From contig NZ_JAELXV010000003.1 of assembly GCF_016427535.1 (NCBI RefSeq), forward strand, positions 62,001-126,000: DNA of 64,000 nucleotides. Direction: 5' to 3'. The notes under the pieces are model-generated. The model was not told the DNA's origin, did no database searches, and saw nothing but the letters and a program-made list of their open reading frames with translations. The DNA comes from Hymenobacter sp. BT559 (GTDB lineage: Bacteria; Bacteroidota; Bacteroidia; Cytophagales; Hymenobacteraceae). Positions 45,338-53,277 of this stretch are shown here, piece by piece. Made by a program: the position numbers and the translations under genes. Position 1 is the first letter of the stretch, and each line of letters begins with the position of its first letter.

Positions 45338-47218
45338 CTAGGTGCCCGCTAGCGGCGTGCCCGCAGCTGCCGAGCCCGTAAGGCGGAGCTGGAAAAAGGC
45401 CCCCGGCTGGTTGGCCACCTTCACTTGCCCGCCCAGTTGCGCACTCAGCGCCAGGATGAGTTGCTGGCCAAACGACCCTTCGGCTTTTTGCCACTGCCCC
45501 GGCGCGATGCCAGGGCCGTTGTCTTCTACCTCTAGCAGCAGCCCCGGCTGGCCATCGGCCGCGCCGAGCAGCAACACGCGCAGCCAGGGCCGGGCCACGC
45601 TGGCGTAGGCGTGCTTAAGCGCATTGGTTACTAGCTCGTTCAGAATGAGACCTAGGGGTACTGCGCGCTCTACTTCCAACGTGGGCAAGTCCAGCGTCAG
45701 CTCGAGCTTAATACTATCTTCCTCGAAGCCGTAGGTGGCCAGCAGATTATCGAGGAGGGTAGTGAGGTAGGGGCGCATGTCGACGCGGGCCACGTCGGCA
45801 GTTTGGTACAGGTGCTGGTGCAGCAGGCCCATGGCCTCCACGCGCTGCCGGCCTTCGCGCACGGCGCGGGCGGCGCGCGCATCGGTAAGGCTGCCCGACT
45901 GCAAGTTGAGCAGGCTGCTAACGATGGCCAGGTTGTTCTTGACGCGGTGGTGCAGTTCACGCAGCAGCAGGGTCAGGTGGTTGGCCTGCTCTTGCAGCTG
46001 GTGGTGGTTTTCGCTAACGGTCTGGTTGGTGATGCGCAGCTGGGCATTGGCCTGCCCTAGGGCACGATATTGCCAGCCTGTCACGAGCAGCAGCGCCGAT
46101 AGAAGCCCCAGGCCCAGGCCGAGCGCCCCGAGCTGCTGCTGCCGCTGCGTATTGAGCTGGTTGAGCGCCCGGATGCGGGCCTGCTGCTTCTGAAGGCGGT
46201 AAGCTGCTTCGATGCGGGTTACGGCCTGCGTTTTTTCTAGCCGGCCCAGTTGGTTTTCTACCCGCTGCTTTTCTTCGAGTAGCGTGTTGGCCTCGCGGTA
46301 CCGGCCGGCCGCCTGGTAGGCCAGGTAGGCCGCTTCGAGCGAGTTGCTGAGGCGGTGCGGGTCGCCGCTGGCGCGGCCCAGGGCCAGGCAGCTATCGGCG
46401 GTGGCGAGGGCCGAGCCTAGGCGGCCCTGCTGCCGGTAGGCCCAGCTAAGCTGACGATAGGCGTGCTCCAGGCTGTTGCGGTTGCGGTTGGCACGGTGCA
46501 GTGCCACCGCCCGTCGAAAATAGCCGATGGCAGTGGGTAGGTTGTGGTCGAAGTCCATCAGCAGCTGCCCATAGTTGGCGTAGGCTACTCCCAGCATGGA
46601 TGGGGTAGGATGGTAGCGGTGCTCAAGCGCGATGGCCTGCTGGTAGCAACTGCGCGCCGAATCGGGCTGGCGCAGGTCGCGATAAATGATGCCCTGGCTG
46701 AGCAGTGCCGTCACTGTCCCAACTGGGTCGTGGGCCTGCCGGGCCACCGCCAGCGAGCGGCTGGCCAGGGCCAGTCCTTTGCGGGTGAGCAGCGTTACCT
46801 TCTGCGCATCGCCTAGGCGCTTGTAGGTCTGGGCGTTTGTATTCAATGCCGCAGCTACCCCGGGCAACTGGTGCTGCGCCTCAAACAGCATCAGGGCGCG
46901 CTGGCCATACGCGAGGCTAGAGTCGAACTCGCTGCGATTGCGCAGCGCGATGCCAAGCTGCAAGCAGCTCTGGGCTGTGCCGTAGGGATAGCGCAGGCGC
47001 TCGCTGGCGCGCAGCAGCTGTCGGCTTAGCACCAGCGCCGAGTCGTTGTGGCGCAGCTGTAGCTGCTTGGCCAGGGCCAGCTGGGCCCGCACCTGCGCCG
47101 TATCGGCCGGGGTGCCCTGGCGCGGCTGCCCGGCAGCGGGCCAGCCGGCCAGCAGCATCAAGCAACTCCCTAAGCTTGCTACGTACTGAATTAGAGTTTG
47201 CTGCGCCACGTCGTGCAA
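45338..47218 (-). CDS. TPR-containing sensor histidine kinase (HisKA_2 type)
   Basis: 626 aa from a TTG start that is uncertain. A signal-like N-terminus is followed by about five TPR-like helical repeats (about 50-330), a coiled region and a membrane helix at about 365-385 (LGALGLGLGLLSALLLVTGWQY). LLLRELHHRVKNNLAIVSSLLNLQSG (His near 421) is the HisKA_2 dimer domain; an HATPase domain ends the protein. The stop codon lies inside CCTAGG. It is 146 bp downstream of the LytTR-type regulator at 47365, a natural partner. Confidence 0.92.
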   Translation of the reverse strand: MHDVAQQTLIQYVASLGSCLMLLAGWPAAGQPRQGTPADTAQVRAQLALAKQLQLRHNDSALVLSRQLLRASERLRYPYGTAQSCLQLGIALRNRSEFDSSLAYGQRALMLFEAQHQLPGVAAALNTNAQTYKRLGDAQKVTLLTRKGLALASRSLAVARQAHDPVGTVTALLSQGIIYRDLRQPDSARSCYQQAIALEHRYHPTPSMLGVAYANYGQLLMDFDHNLPTAIGYFRRAVALHRANRNRNSLEHAYRQLSWAYRQQGRLGSALATADSCLALGRASGDPHRLSNSLEAAYLAYQAAGRYREANTLLEEKQRVENQLGRLEKTQAVTRIEAAYRLQKQQARIRALNQLNTQRQQQLGALGLGLGLLSALLLVTGWQYRALGQANAQLRITNQTVSENHHQLQEQANHLTLLLRELHHRVKNNLAIVSSLLNLQSGSLTDARAARAVREGRQRVEAMGLLHQHLYQTADVARVDMRPYLTTLLDNLLATYGFEEDSIKLELTLDLPTLEVERAVPLGLILNELVTNALKHAYASVARPWLRVLLLGAADGQPGLLLEVEDNGPGIAPGQWQKAEGSFGQQLILALSAQLGGQVKVANQPGAFFQLRLTGSAAAGTPLAGT

Positions 47219-47364
47219 GTGATGGCCAGCAGTGAGGCCGACTATCCTTCGTCAGCGAAAGTATGCGGTTTGCGCAAGCGCCGGCGCACAATGGCAGCCA
47301 ATGGTCGGCTGGGAGTAGTGAACAACGCTAGGTGGTAAGCCGAGACTTGCCGCTGGCTCCTGAC

Positions 47365-48114
47365 TTAGCGAAACAGGAACTGCCGGAGAAAGGCCTCGCG
47401 GTATTGCCGGCTCAGTGGCACTACTTGGCCATCTACGGTAAGCTCGGTATCGGAAAAGCGCTCGACGCGCTGAATATTAACTGCAAACGAGCGGTGCACC
47501 CGCACCAATTGCCCAAACGACAAGCGCTCGAGCACCGCCCCTAGGGTAAGGCGCAGGGCGTGGCGCCGGCCAGCCGTGCGCAGCGAGGTATAGGTATTGT
47601 CGGCCTCTAGCAAGATGATGTCATTCAGCTGGATACGCACAAACTCGCTGGCATCCTTGATGAACACGTAATCGCCGCGCTGCAAAATGGTATCGCGGGT
47701 GAGGGCCTCGTGGCTGGCGGCCGGCGGCACGGGCCGCGCCACGCTGTGCAGCGCCAGGGCCAGGGCCGCCCGCAGGCTAGCCACCGATACGGGCTTGGGC
47801 AGGTAGGCGGCGGGGCTGGTGGTGAGGGCCCGGTCGAGGGTGGGCTGGTCGGCCAGGGCCGAGAGGTAAACCAGCGGCAAGGGGCGCAAGGCCAGCAGCT
47901 GCCGGGCGGTTTCGATGCCATCCCAGGGGCCTTGCAGGTGAATGTCGCATAGCACGCCCCCCACTTCGGGGTGCTGGCGCAGCAGTTCCAGGGCCTGCGG
48001 GCCAGTGCTAGCGATACCCACTACCTCATAGCCTTCGGCTCGAAGGGTAGCACGCAGGTCGAGGGCTAGTACGGCCTCATCCTCAACAAGTAGCAGCGAA
48101 ATAGGAGTGGGCAT
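47365..48114 (-). CDS. LytTR-family response regulator
   Basis: 249 aa. The receiver has LLLVEDE, phospho-acceptor Asp57 in VLCDIHLQGPWDGIE, and AAYLPKPVSVASL (Lys-Pro). The LytTR domain starts at about 145 (YVFIKDASEFVRIQLNDIILLEADNTYTSLRT) and contains LVRVHRSFAVNIQRVERFSDTELTVDGQVVPLSRQYRE. It is divergent from the curli locus (start-to-start 428 bp) and is a candidate regulator of it, which is inference from position only. Confidence 0.93.
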   Translation of the reverse strand: MPTPISLLLVEDEAVLALDLRATLRAEGYEVVGIASTGPQALELLRQHPEVGGVLCDIHLQGPWDGIETARQLLALRPLPLVYLSALADQPTLDRALTTSPAAYLPKPVSVASLRAALALALHSVARPVPPAASHEALTRDTILQRGDYVFIKDASEFVRIQLNDIILLEADNTYTSLRTAGRRHALRLTLGAVLERLSFGQLVRVHRSFAVNIQRVERFSDTELTVDGQVVPLSRQYREAFLRQFLFR

Positions 48115-48541
48115 AGGGTGCAGCAGCGGTAGGTGGGCAAAGGGGTACTGCGAAGCTACGCACGAAGCCGCCCGCCCGACACTCGCATACCACGCGGGCT
48201 CCGTTCACTTACCATCTAGCGCTGTCCACTACGTTCCGTTGGCCTTAGACCAAGGCGGCGCCAATTTCGAACAACTAATCTGTCTTGGCAGCTTCTGGTT
48301 TTTTCTTGGTTTGCTGCTACCGCCACCCACCACGCACTATGAAAACAAACGAACATCACCCTAGCCAGCCTGGCAGTGCCAACCAGGCCGGCGCTAGCCG
48401 CGGGCCCACCGGCCGCCGTGCTGCCCGGCCAATGGTGGCCAGCCCCTCACCGCGCAGCAGCACCCTAGGTAGCCTAGGGCCAGCTTATGCTCTTTAAACA
48501 CAAGACGTTCTGCTTCTACGCCAGTACAGCAAGCTTACGTT
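48115..48541. other. Intergenic region between LytTR regulator and csgE
   Basis: 427 bp. It should hold divergent promoters for the two-component genes and csgEFG, but I could not fix a convincing TAnnTTTG element. A possible 52-codon frame (48339-48497, beginning MKTNEHHPSQPG) is Pro/Ser/Arg-rich and unsupported. Two CCTAGG words lie at 48469-48479. Confidence 0.5.
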
Positions 48542-49105
48542 ATGTTATCGATGTTACTCTCATACTTGCTACGCGGCGGCGCTGTCGCGGGCTGGGGAAG
48601 AGGCCGAGCACTAGCCGGCGTCCTACTGCTGAGCAGTGGCGCGGTGTGTGCCCAGGTAGCGCCAGCGCAGCCCCCCGCGGCCAAGGCGTCGGGCACCCTG
48701 CCAGCGGCCCAGGTCGAAGAAGCACTGCGCCTGCTGCTCCGCGCCGATTCTACCAACCAGCTGCGGGCCCGCGGGCCCGAGTCGGCGGGCCTGGTACTCG
48801 ACCAAACGATTACCAAGTTAGGCCGCGATTTTTTTGACATGTTCTACGTGACCTTTGAGCCCCCGGCCGGCAGCACCGACTATACCATCGCCATTACCGA
48901 GCGGCCCGGCCGCATTGGGTCGGCCCTGGTGGCGCTCACGGTAAATGACGTGGACCTGTTCGAGATTCCGCTCTCGCCGCAATACGAACAAATGATGGCC
49001 GTCGCGGCCGAGGCCGTAGCCGCCGCCCAGAGCCAGCTGCTCGAAAACCAACGGGTAAGCCGCCAGCTCGAAGCGGGCCGGCGGGCACCACTCGAAACGT
49101 TCTGA
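48542..49105 (+). CDS. csgE: CsgE, curli secretion specificity factor
   Basis: 187 aa with signal peptide (ALAGVLLLSSGAVCAQ). GLVLDQTITKLGRDFFDMFYVTFEPPAGSTDYTIAITERPGRIGSALVALTVNDVDLFEIPLSPQYEQMMAVAAEA aligns with the conserved CsgE domain (G-x-x-x-D-x-T-x-x-x-x-G-x-x-F-Y, ERP, V-x-V-x-D). CsgE caps the CsgG channel and selects curlins. It opens the secretion half of the curli locus; csgF follows after 44 bp. Confidence 0.93.
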   Translation: MLSMLLSYLLRGGAVAGWGRGRALAGVLLLSSGAVCAQVAPAQPPAAKASGTLPAAQVEEALRLLLRADSTNQLRARGPESAGLVLDQTITKLGRDFFDMFYVTFEPPAGSTDYTIAITERPGRIGSALVALTVNDVDLFEIPLSPQYEQMMAVAAEAVAAAQSQLLENQRVSRQLEAGRRAPLETF

Positions 49106-49149
49106 TTCGCCCTTCTTTTCTCCCACCCTCGCTCTTTCTCTTTCAGCCT

Positions 49150-49566
49150 ATGAAACTGCTTTACTTCTTTTTTCTGCTAGTCGCCAGCGCCTTACCACGC
49201 CTGTGCGCCGCCCAGGACTTTGTGTATGAGCCTAAAAACCCGGCCTTTGGGGGCGGCAATACCTTCAACTACTCGTGGCTGCTGAGCGCGGCCACAGCCC
49301 AAAACACTACCGCTGACCCCAGCACCACCCAGCAAGCTACCAACCCGCTCAACCAGTTTTCGGCCAATCTTAACCAACAAGTGCTGTCGCAGCTGACCAG
49401 CCGGCTCATCAGCTCGCAGTTTGGGCAAGGCGCCATCAAGGCGGGGTCGTACAACGTAGGGGGCTACCAGGTGCAGGTGACGCCCGGCAGCAATGGCATT
49501 GTGGTGGTGGTGACTGATACCGGCAACGGCAACCAAACCACCGTTACTATTCCGAACGGCCTCTAG
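49150..49566 (+). CDS. csgF: CsgF, curli assembly factor
   Basis: 138 aa with a signal peptide ending LCAAQ. The mature N-terminus DFVYEPKNPAFGGGNTFNYSWLL is the invariant CsgF segment that inserts into the CsgG channel (usual F-x-Y-x-P-x-N-P-x-F-G-G). A Gln-rich helical middle and a C-terminal beta part (YQVQVTPGSNGIVVVVTD) follow. It anchors the nucleator at the surface. csgG begins 23 bp downstream. Confidence 0.94.
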   Translation: MKLLYFFFLLVASALPRLCAAQDFVYEPKNPAFGGGNTFNYSWLLSAATAQNTTADPSTTQQATNPLNQFSANLNQQVLSQLTSRLISSQFGQGAIKAGSYNVGGYQVQVTPGSNGIVVVVTDTGNGNQTTVTIPNGL

Positions 49567-49589
49567 GCAGCTCGCCCATCGCCTTCGCC

Positions 49590-50996
49590 ATGAGCACCTT
49601 TCGAGGACTTGCTCTCATCCTGCTATTGAGCTGGGTGGGGGGGTGCATTCCGTACATGCACCAGCACCTACTCGCGCCCCAGCCCGCCCGGCTGGGCGCC
49701 GAGCTGAACCGCAACGAGCACTGGCGCCAACTACCCGCCCCGAGCGAACGCACGGTAGTGGCCGTGTATAAGTTTCGGGACCAAACGGGACAGTATAAGC
49801 CGCAAACCAACGGCTCCAGCTTCTCGACGGCCGTGACGCAGGGGGCCACCAGCATCCTCATCCGGGCCCTAGACGAGTCGGGCTGGTTTGAGCCCATCGA
49901 GCGCGAAAACATCGGTAACCTCTTGAACGAGCGCAAGATAATTCGCTCGACCCGCGAGGAGTTTTCGCAGCAGACGGGCCGGCCGCAGCCAGGGCTAGCG
50001 CCGCTGCTATTTGCGGGCATCATCTTGGAGGGTGGCATTATTTCTTACGACTCCAACATCATTACGGGGGGTGGGGGCCTGCGCTACTTTGGGGCGGGGG
50101 CCTCGGGCCAGTACCGACAAGACCGCGTGACGGTGTACCTGCGGGCCATCAGCACCAGTTCGGGGCGCATTTTTCGCACGGTCTACACCTCCAAAACCAT
50201 TTTGTCCCAGCAAGTCGATGCGGGGGTGTTTCAGTTCGTCAGCTTCAAGCACCTGCTCGAAACCGAAACCGGCTTTACCTACAACGAGCCCAGCGAAATG
50301 GCCGTGAAGGAAGCCATCGAGAAGGCCGTGCAGGCCCTCATCTACGAGGGATTCAACGACCACCTGTGGTCGCCGCGCGACACCGCCGAGCAGCACGGGC
50401 CCGGTCGCCAGGCCTACCTGCGCGAGAAGTCAACCAACCTAGACATCGATGTGCTGGGTCGCGAAACCTACCCCCGGCGCCCAAATCTTAGCATTGGCCT
50501 GAGCGGCGCCTTGCAGCACTACGTGGGCGACTACAGCAGCGGCCTGAACCGGCCGGGGCTAGAAGCCTCGTTGCGCTACCGCCTAGGTGATGCTACGAGC
50601 TTGTTTATAAACGCAGGCCGGGGTCAGCTGGCGGCGGGCGCTGGTGGCCAAGCCTTTAGTCAGACCTTTAACTATGCGGAGGCTGGCTTGCTGCTGCGGC
50701 TGCTGCCGCAAGATGTCCTGACTCCCTACCTGCTGGCGGGCGGCGGCCTCACGGGCCGCACCCGACCTACTGCCGAGCAGCCGCGACTGCTACCACACCT
50801 GCTAGCTGGGGCCGGGGCCGAATATCTGCTCACGCCGCACCTAGGGCTCAATGTGGGCCTCGACGTGCACTACTATCTGAGCGACCAACTCGACGGGCTG
50901 GCGACGGGCAGATACAACGATTATTACTTGGCCGGACGGGCTGGCATCAGCCTATACCTAGGTCGGCAACCCCGCCGCAACGCGCAAGCGCGCTAG
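49590..50996 (+). CDS. csgG: CsgG curli channel with C-terminal barrel-like extension
   Basis: 468 aa, lipoprotein signal (LLLSWVGGC). The CsgG domain spans about 30-280: RTVVAVYKFRDQTGQYKP, TSILIRALDESGWFEPIERENIGNLLNERKIIRSTR, and LFAGIILEGGIISYDSNIITGG, which forms the channel. Enterobacterial CsgG is about 277 aa; here some 160 residues are added (LSIGLSGALQHYVGDY ... YYLAGRAGISLYLG) with alternating strands and a Gly-rich pattern like an eight-stranded outer-membrane barrel. What the added domain does is unknown. Confidence 0.93.
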   Translation: MSTFRGLALILLLSWVGGCIPYMHQHLLAPQPARLGAELNRNEHWRQLPAPSERTVVAVYKFRDQTGQYKPQTNGSSFSTAVTQGATSILIRALDESGWFEPIERENIGNLLNERKIIRSTREEFSQQTGRPQPGLAPLLFAGIILEGGIISYDSNIITGGGGLRYFGAGASGQYRQDRVTVYLRAISTSSGRIFRTVYTSKTILSQQVDAGVFQFVSFKHLLETETGFTYNEPSEMAVKEAIEKAVQALIYEGFNDHLWSPRDTAEQHGPGRQAYLREKSTNLDIDVLGRETYPRRPNLSIGLSGALQHYVGDYSSGLNRPGLEASLRYRLGDATSLFINAGRGQLAAGAGGQAFSQTFNYAEAGLLLRLLPQDVLTPYLLAGGGLTGRTRPTAEQPRLLPHLLAGAGAEYLLTPHLGLNVGLDVHYYLSDQLDGLATGRYNDYYLAGRAGISLYLGRQPRRNAQAR

Positions 50997-51437
50997 GCCT
51001 CAGTGGCCTTTTTAACGTCGAATCTGATGCATCATGTTTTATAACAAAAACGTGTCAACGCATAGCTTTTAGATTTAAGAATAGGGAATAAATTCAGAGA
51101 TTCATTAACTGAACTTTTTAAAGTTATCAGTCAATACCTTATTGGCTTTTACCGACAAAGTACAAGTGTTTCAAATAATAAAATACTTGTTAATAAACCT
51201 CTTATGTCCTTATTATAGATATTTAAAATTAGTCTTCAATTATATCAGGCATGATATTAAATTGTATTTTTCAAAGCAAAATCTTTATTTACTACTGTTA
51301 CAAAAAGAAATTTATATAAATGTTTATCTATTATAAAAATAGAACTTGACAAAGATATTTTGAGACTATAATTTTGTTTCGTTCTTCCGGAGAGAGCACC
51401 ACCACCCACCCTTTTTCACCCTTTTTTAAGTACGCTC
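50997..51437. other. AT-rich regulatory region between csgG and the curlin genes
   Basis: About 51030-51380 is extremely AT-rich (roughly three quarters A+T by eye) in an otherwise GC-rich window, and free of CCTAGG. A 64-codon frame inside it (51142-51336) is Lys/Tyr/Leu/Ile-rich, as expected by chance from such sequence. I read the block as a long, probably bent and protein-bound promoter region of the curlin genes, or a recently acquired piece. Confidence 0.7.
51346..51376 (+). promoter_or_regulatory. Putative Bacteroidota-type promoter of csgA
   Basis: TTG (51346-51348), 20 bp, then TAATTTTG (51369-51376), which fits the TTTG/TTG ... TAnnTTTG consensus of the primary sigma factor of this phylum. 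Transcription would start near 51382, about 55 bp before the csgA start. Confidence 0.6.
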
Positions 51438-52106
51438 ATGAAAACGATTAAGACTCTTGCCATCCTCGCCAGCGGCGTTCTATTTGCCGGGGTTGCCCAC
51501 GCCCAAAACTTCACGCAGCCGGCCTTGACCGGGCCTGGCTCGCTCAACATCAAAGCAGCGCCGACTACCAGCACCACGGCAGGCCCCTACGACCGGGCAG
51601 GCTACGCCAACCAGTCGTATGTAGAGCAGACAGGTAGCAACCAATACAGCAAAGTGGACCAGGCCTGGCGGAACGGCAATGCTGGTGGCAACTCGGCTAA
51701 CCTGATTCAGGCACGGAATTCGGGCAACATGGAGATGCGCGCCTTTCAAGACCAAACCAATATTGCTACGGGTAAGGCTGGCGGCAATGCGATGTACCTA
51801 GAGCAGCGCGGCGATGGCGACGTAGCCGCTCAGTACCAGTACGGCTCCGACACCCGCGGCAAGATTGTGCAGCGAGGCTCTGATAGAGAATCAGCTTTCC
51901 AAAGCCAGACCGGCTATAGCAACGATGCCGAAATCACGCAAACCAGCAACGCTAACGTGGCGCAGCAGGTGCAGCGCAGTAATGGCGGCAATGCCCTCTC
52001 GGGCCACGACAACTACGTGCGCACGACGCAGGGCGGCATTGGCTATAACTGGAGCGTGACCGACCAGCGGGGCTCGAATAACACGGCCATCGTGACGCAG
52101 CAATAA
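51438..52106 (+). CDS. csgA: Curlin subunit, CsgA-like
   Basis: 222 aa, signal peptide ending GVAHAQ. From about 53 the sequence has repeating units with Ser-x5-Gln / Gln-x-Gly-x-x-Asn / V-x-Q features: SYVEQTGSNQYSKVDQ, AYLEQRGDGDVAAQYQYG-type, AEITQTSNANVAQQVQ, SVTDQRGSNNTAIVTQQ. About seven units occur with a roughly 22-residue period, as in amyloid curlins. Which of the two curlins is the major subunit is not certain. It stands first behind the strong promoter. Confidence 0.88.
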   Translation: MKTIKTLAILASGVLFAGVAHAQNFTQPALTGPGSLNIKAAPTTSTTAGPYDRAGYANQSYVEQTGSNQYSKVDQAWRNGNAGGNSANLIQARNSGNMEMRAFQDQTNIATGKAGGNAMYLEQRGDGDVAAQYQYGSDTRGKIVQRGSDRESAFQSQTGYSNDAEITQTSNANVAQQVQRSNGGNALSGHDNYVRTTQGGIGYNWSVTDQRGSNNTAIVTQQ

Positions 52107-52118
52107 GTTACCTCCTGC

Positions 52119-52152
52119 AGCAGGCCCGGCTAAGGTAGCTGGGCCTGCTTTG
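52119..52152 (+). terminator. Stem-loop between the two curlin genes
   Basis: AGCAGGCCC (52119-52127) pairs with GGGCCTGCT (52141-52149), followed by only three T. It is weak as a terminator and could give partial termination or stabilise upstream mRNA, making csgA more abundant than the next genes. Confidence 0.6.
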
Positions 52153-52189
52153 CTGGGGGCATCCCTACCTACTCTTTCTCTACTGAGCT

Positions 52190-52810
52190 ATGAAAACATC
52201 CTTCTTTTGGCTGGCCACAAGCTTGCTGTCTTGGCCCCTGCTAAGCGCCCAGGCCCAAACGCCAACCCTAGGGGAAGGAACCGCGCAGCAGCTGGCCGAA
52301 GCCCTAGGGCCCGACCAGTTGCTGCACGTGCGGGCCGGCGCCGACCAGCGCAACACGGCCTCGCTGCTGCAAAACGGGACCGGCAATACCGCCACCCTTT
52401 CCCAAAGCAGCCTCAACCTGCCAGCCAACCAGGCCTACATCGTGCAGGTGGGCACTACCAATGAGCTGAACCTCTTGCAGCAAGGCAGCGCCAACCGCAC
52501 CAACTACACCCAAACCGGCAACGGCAACCAAGGCATGCTGGGCCAGTACGGCACCGCCAACACCCTGGAAGGCAGCGTAACCGGCAACCAAAACGTCATA
52601 AACCTCACTCAGGATGGTAGCAATAACCAGATTAGAAGTGAGGTAGCTGCCAGCAACCGCCAGTACAACCTGAGTCAGATTGGCAGCAACAACAGCATTA
52701 CGCAGCGCGAAACCACTCCTTCGGCGCAGCCGGGCTACAGCATTGAGCAGCGGGGCAGCAACATGCATATCACCGTTGAGCAAGGCCGGGGCTTACCGGG
52801 CGTGCCATAG
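52190..52810 (+). CDS. csgB: Curlin subunit, CsgB-like
   Basis: 206 aa, signal peptide ending AQAQ. Curlin units run from about 55: ASLLQNGTGNTATLSQ, AYIVQVGTTNELNLLQQGSANRTNYTQTGNGNQGMLGQYG, INLTQDGSNNQIRSEV, YNLSQIGSNNSITQ and YSIEQRGSNMHITVEQ. The regular Asn/Gln pattern is clearer than in the first curlin. I name it csgB from position and shorter length; nucleator function is not proven. Confidence 0.82.
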   Translation: MKTSFFWLATSLLSWPLLSAQAQTPTLGEGTAQQLAEALGPDQLLHVRAGADQRNTASLLQNGTGNTATLSQSSLNLPANQAYIVQVGTTNELNLLQQGSANRTNYTQTGNGNQGMLGQYGTANTLEGSVTGNQNVINLTQDGSNNQIRSEVAASNRQYNLSQIGSNNSITQRETTPSAQPGYSIEQRGSNMHITVEQGRGLPGVP

Positions 52811-52858
52811 CGCTGAGCCCTTACGCACCAGTCCTACCTTTTCTTCCCTTTCCTTGCT

Positions 52859-53224
52859 ATGATACGTCCTTTACTTGCCTTGCTGCTAGGGGCTGCCAGC
52901 GCGCCCTGGAAAGGGCTGGCCCCCTGCGAAGCCCACCTCGTGGTGACGCGCCAGCCACAGCAGCTACTCGTGGCTAGCGGCGTGTGCCGCAGCCTACTGG
53001 GCCAGCCGGCCCGCTACCAATACCAGCTGGTGGCCGAGCGCTGGGGGCGCAGCCGCAGCCGCAGCAGCCAGGGCGGCACCATCGAGCTAGGTGCCCACCA
53101 GGAGGCGCAGCTGGCCCAAACGACGGTGAACCTTGGCCCCACCGACCACTACCTGCTGCGACTGCGCGTGTACGACGCGGCCGGCCAGCTGGTAGCCCAA
53201 GACTCGGTGCGCCAAGCCCCCTAA
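52859..53224 (+). CDS. CsgH/CsgC-like curli chaperone
   Basis: 121 aa. A short N-terminal hydrophobic signal is followed by an Ig-like small domain: YQYQLVAERWGRSRSRSSQGGTIELGAHQEAQLAQTTVNLGPTDHYLLRLRVYDAAG. The G-x-S-x-S-x-Q-G-G motif with following turn matches the CsgH family, which inhibits premature amyloid formation in the periplasm. No CxC is seen, unlike enterobacterial CsgC. It follows the curlins. Confidence 0.75.
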   Translation: MIRPLLALLLGAASAPWKGLAPCEAHLVVTRQPQQLLVASGVCRSLLGQPARYQYQLVAERWGRSRSRSSQGGTIELGAHQEAQLAQTTVNLGPTDHYLLRLRVYDAAGQLVAQDSVRQAP

Positions 53225-53277
53225 GGCTGGGATAGGTATTCGCACCTCCTGCCGGCTTTGTACGCTCCTACCTTCTT

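Noticed and set aside
48339..48497. Possible 52-aa protein between the LytTR regulator and csgE
   Set aside because: Low-complexity Pro/Ser/Arg sequence with no ribosome signal or similarity; kept only as a note.
48505..48544. Two ACGTT(C/A)TG words as LytTR binding sites before csgE
   Set aside because: They fit the consensus poorly and the second overlaps the csgE start codon.
51142..51336. 64-codon frame in the AT-rich block before csgA
   Set aside because: Its Lys/Tyr/Leu/Ile composition is what AT-rich random DNA gives, with no start signal, motif or neighbour support.
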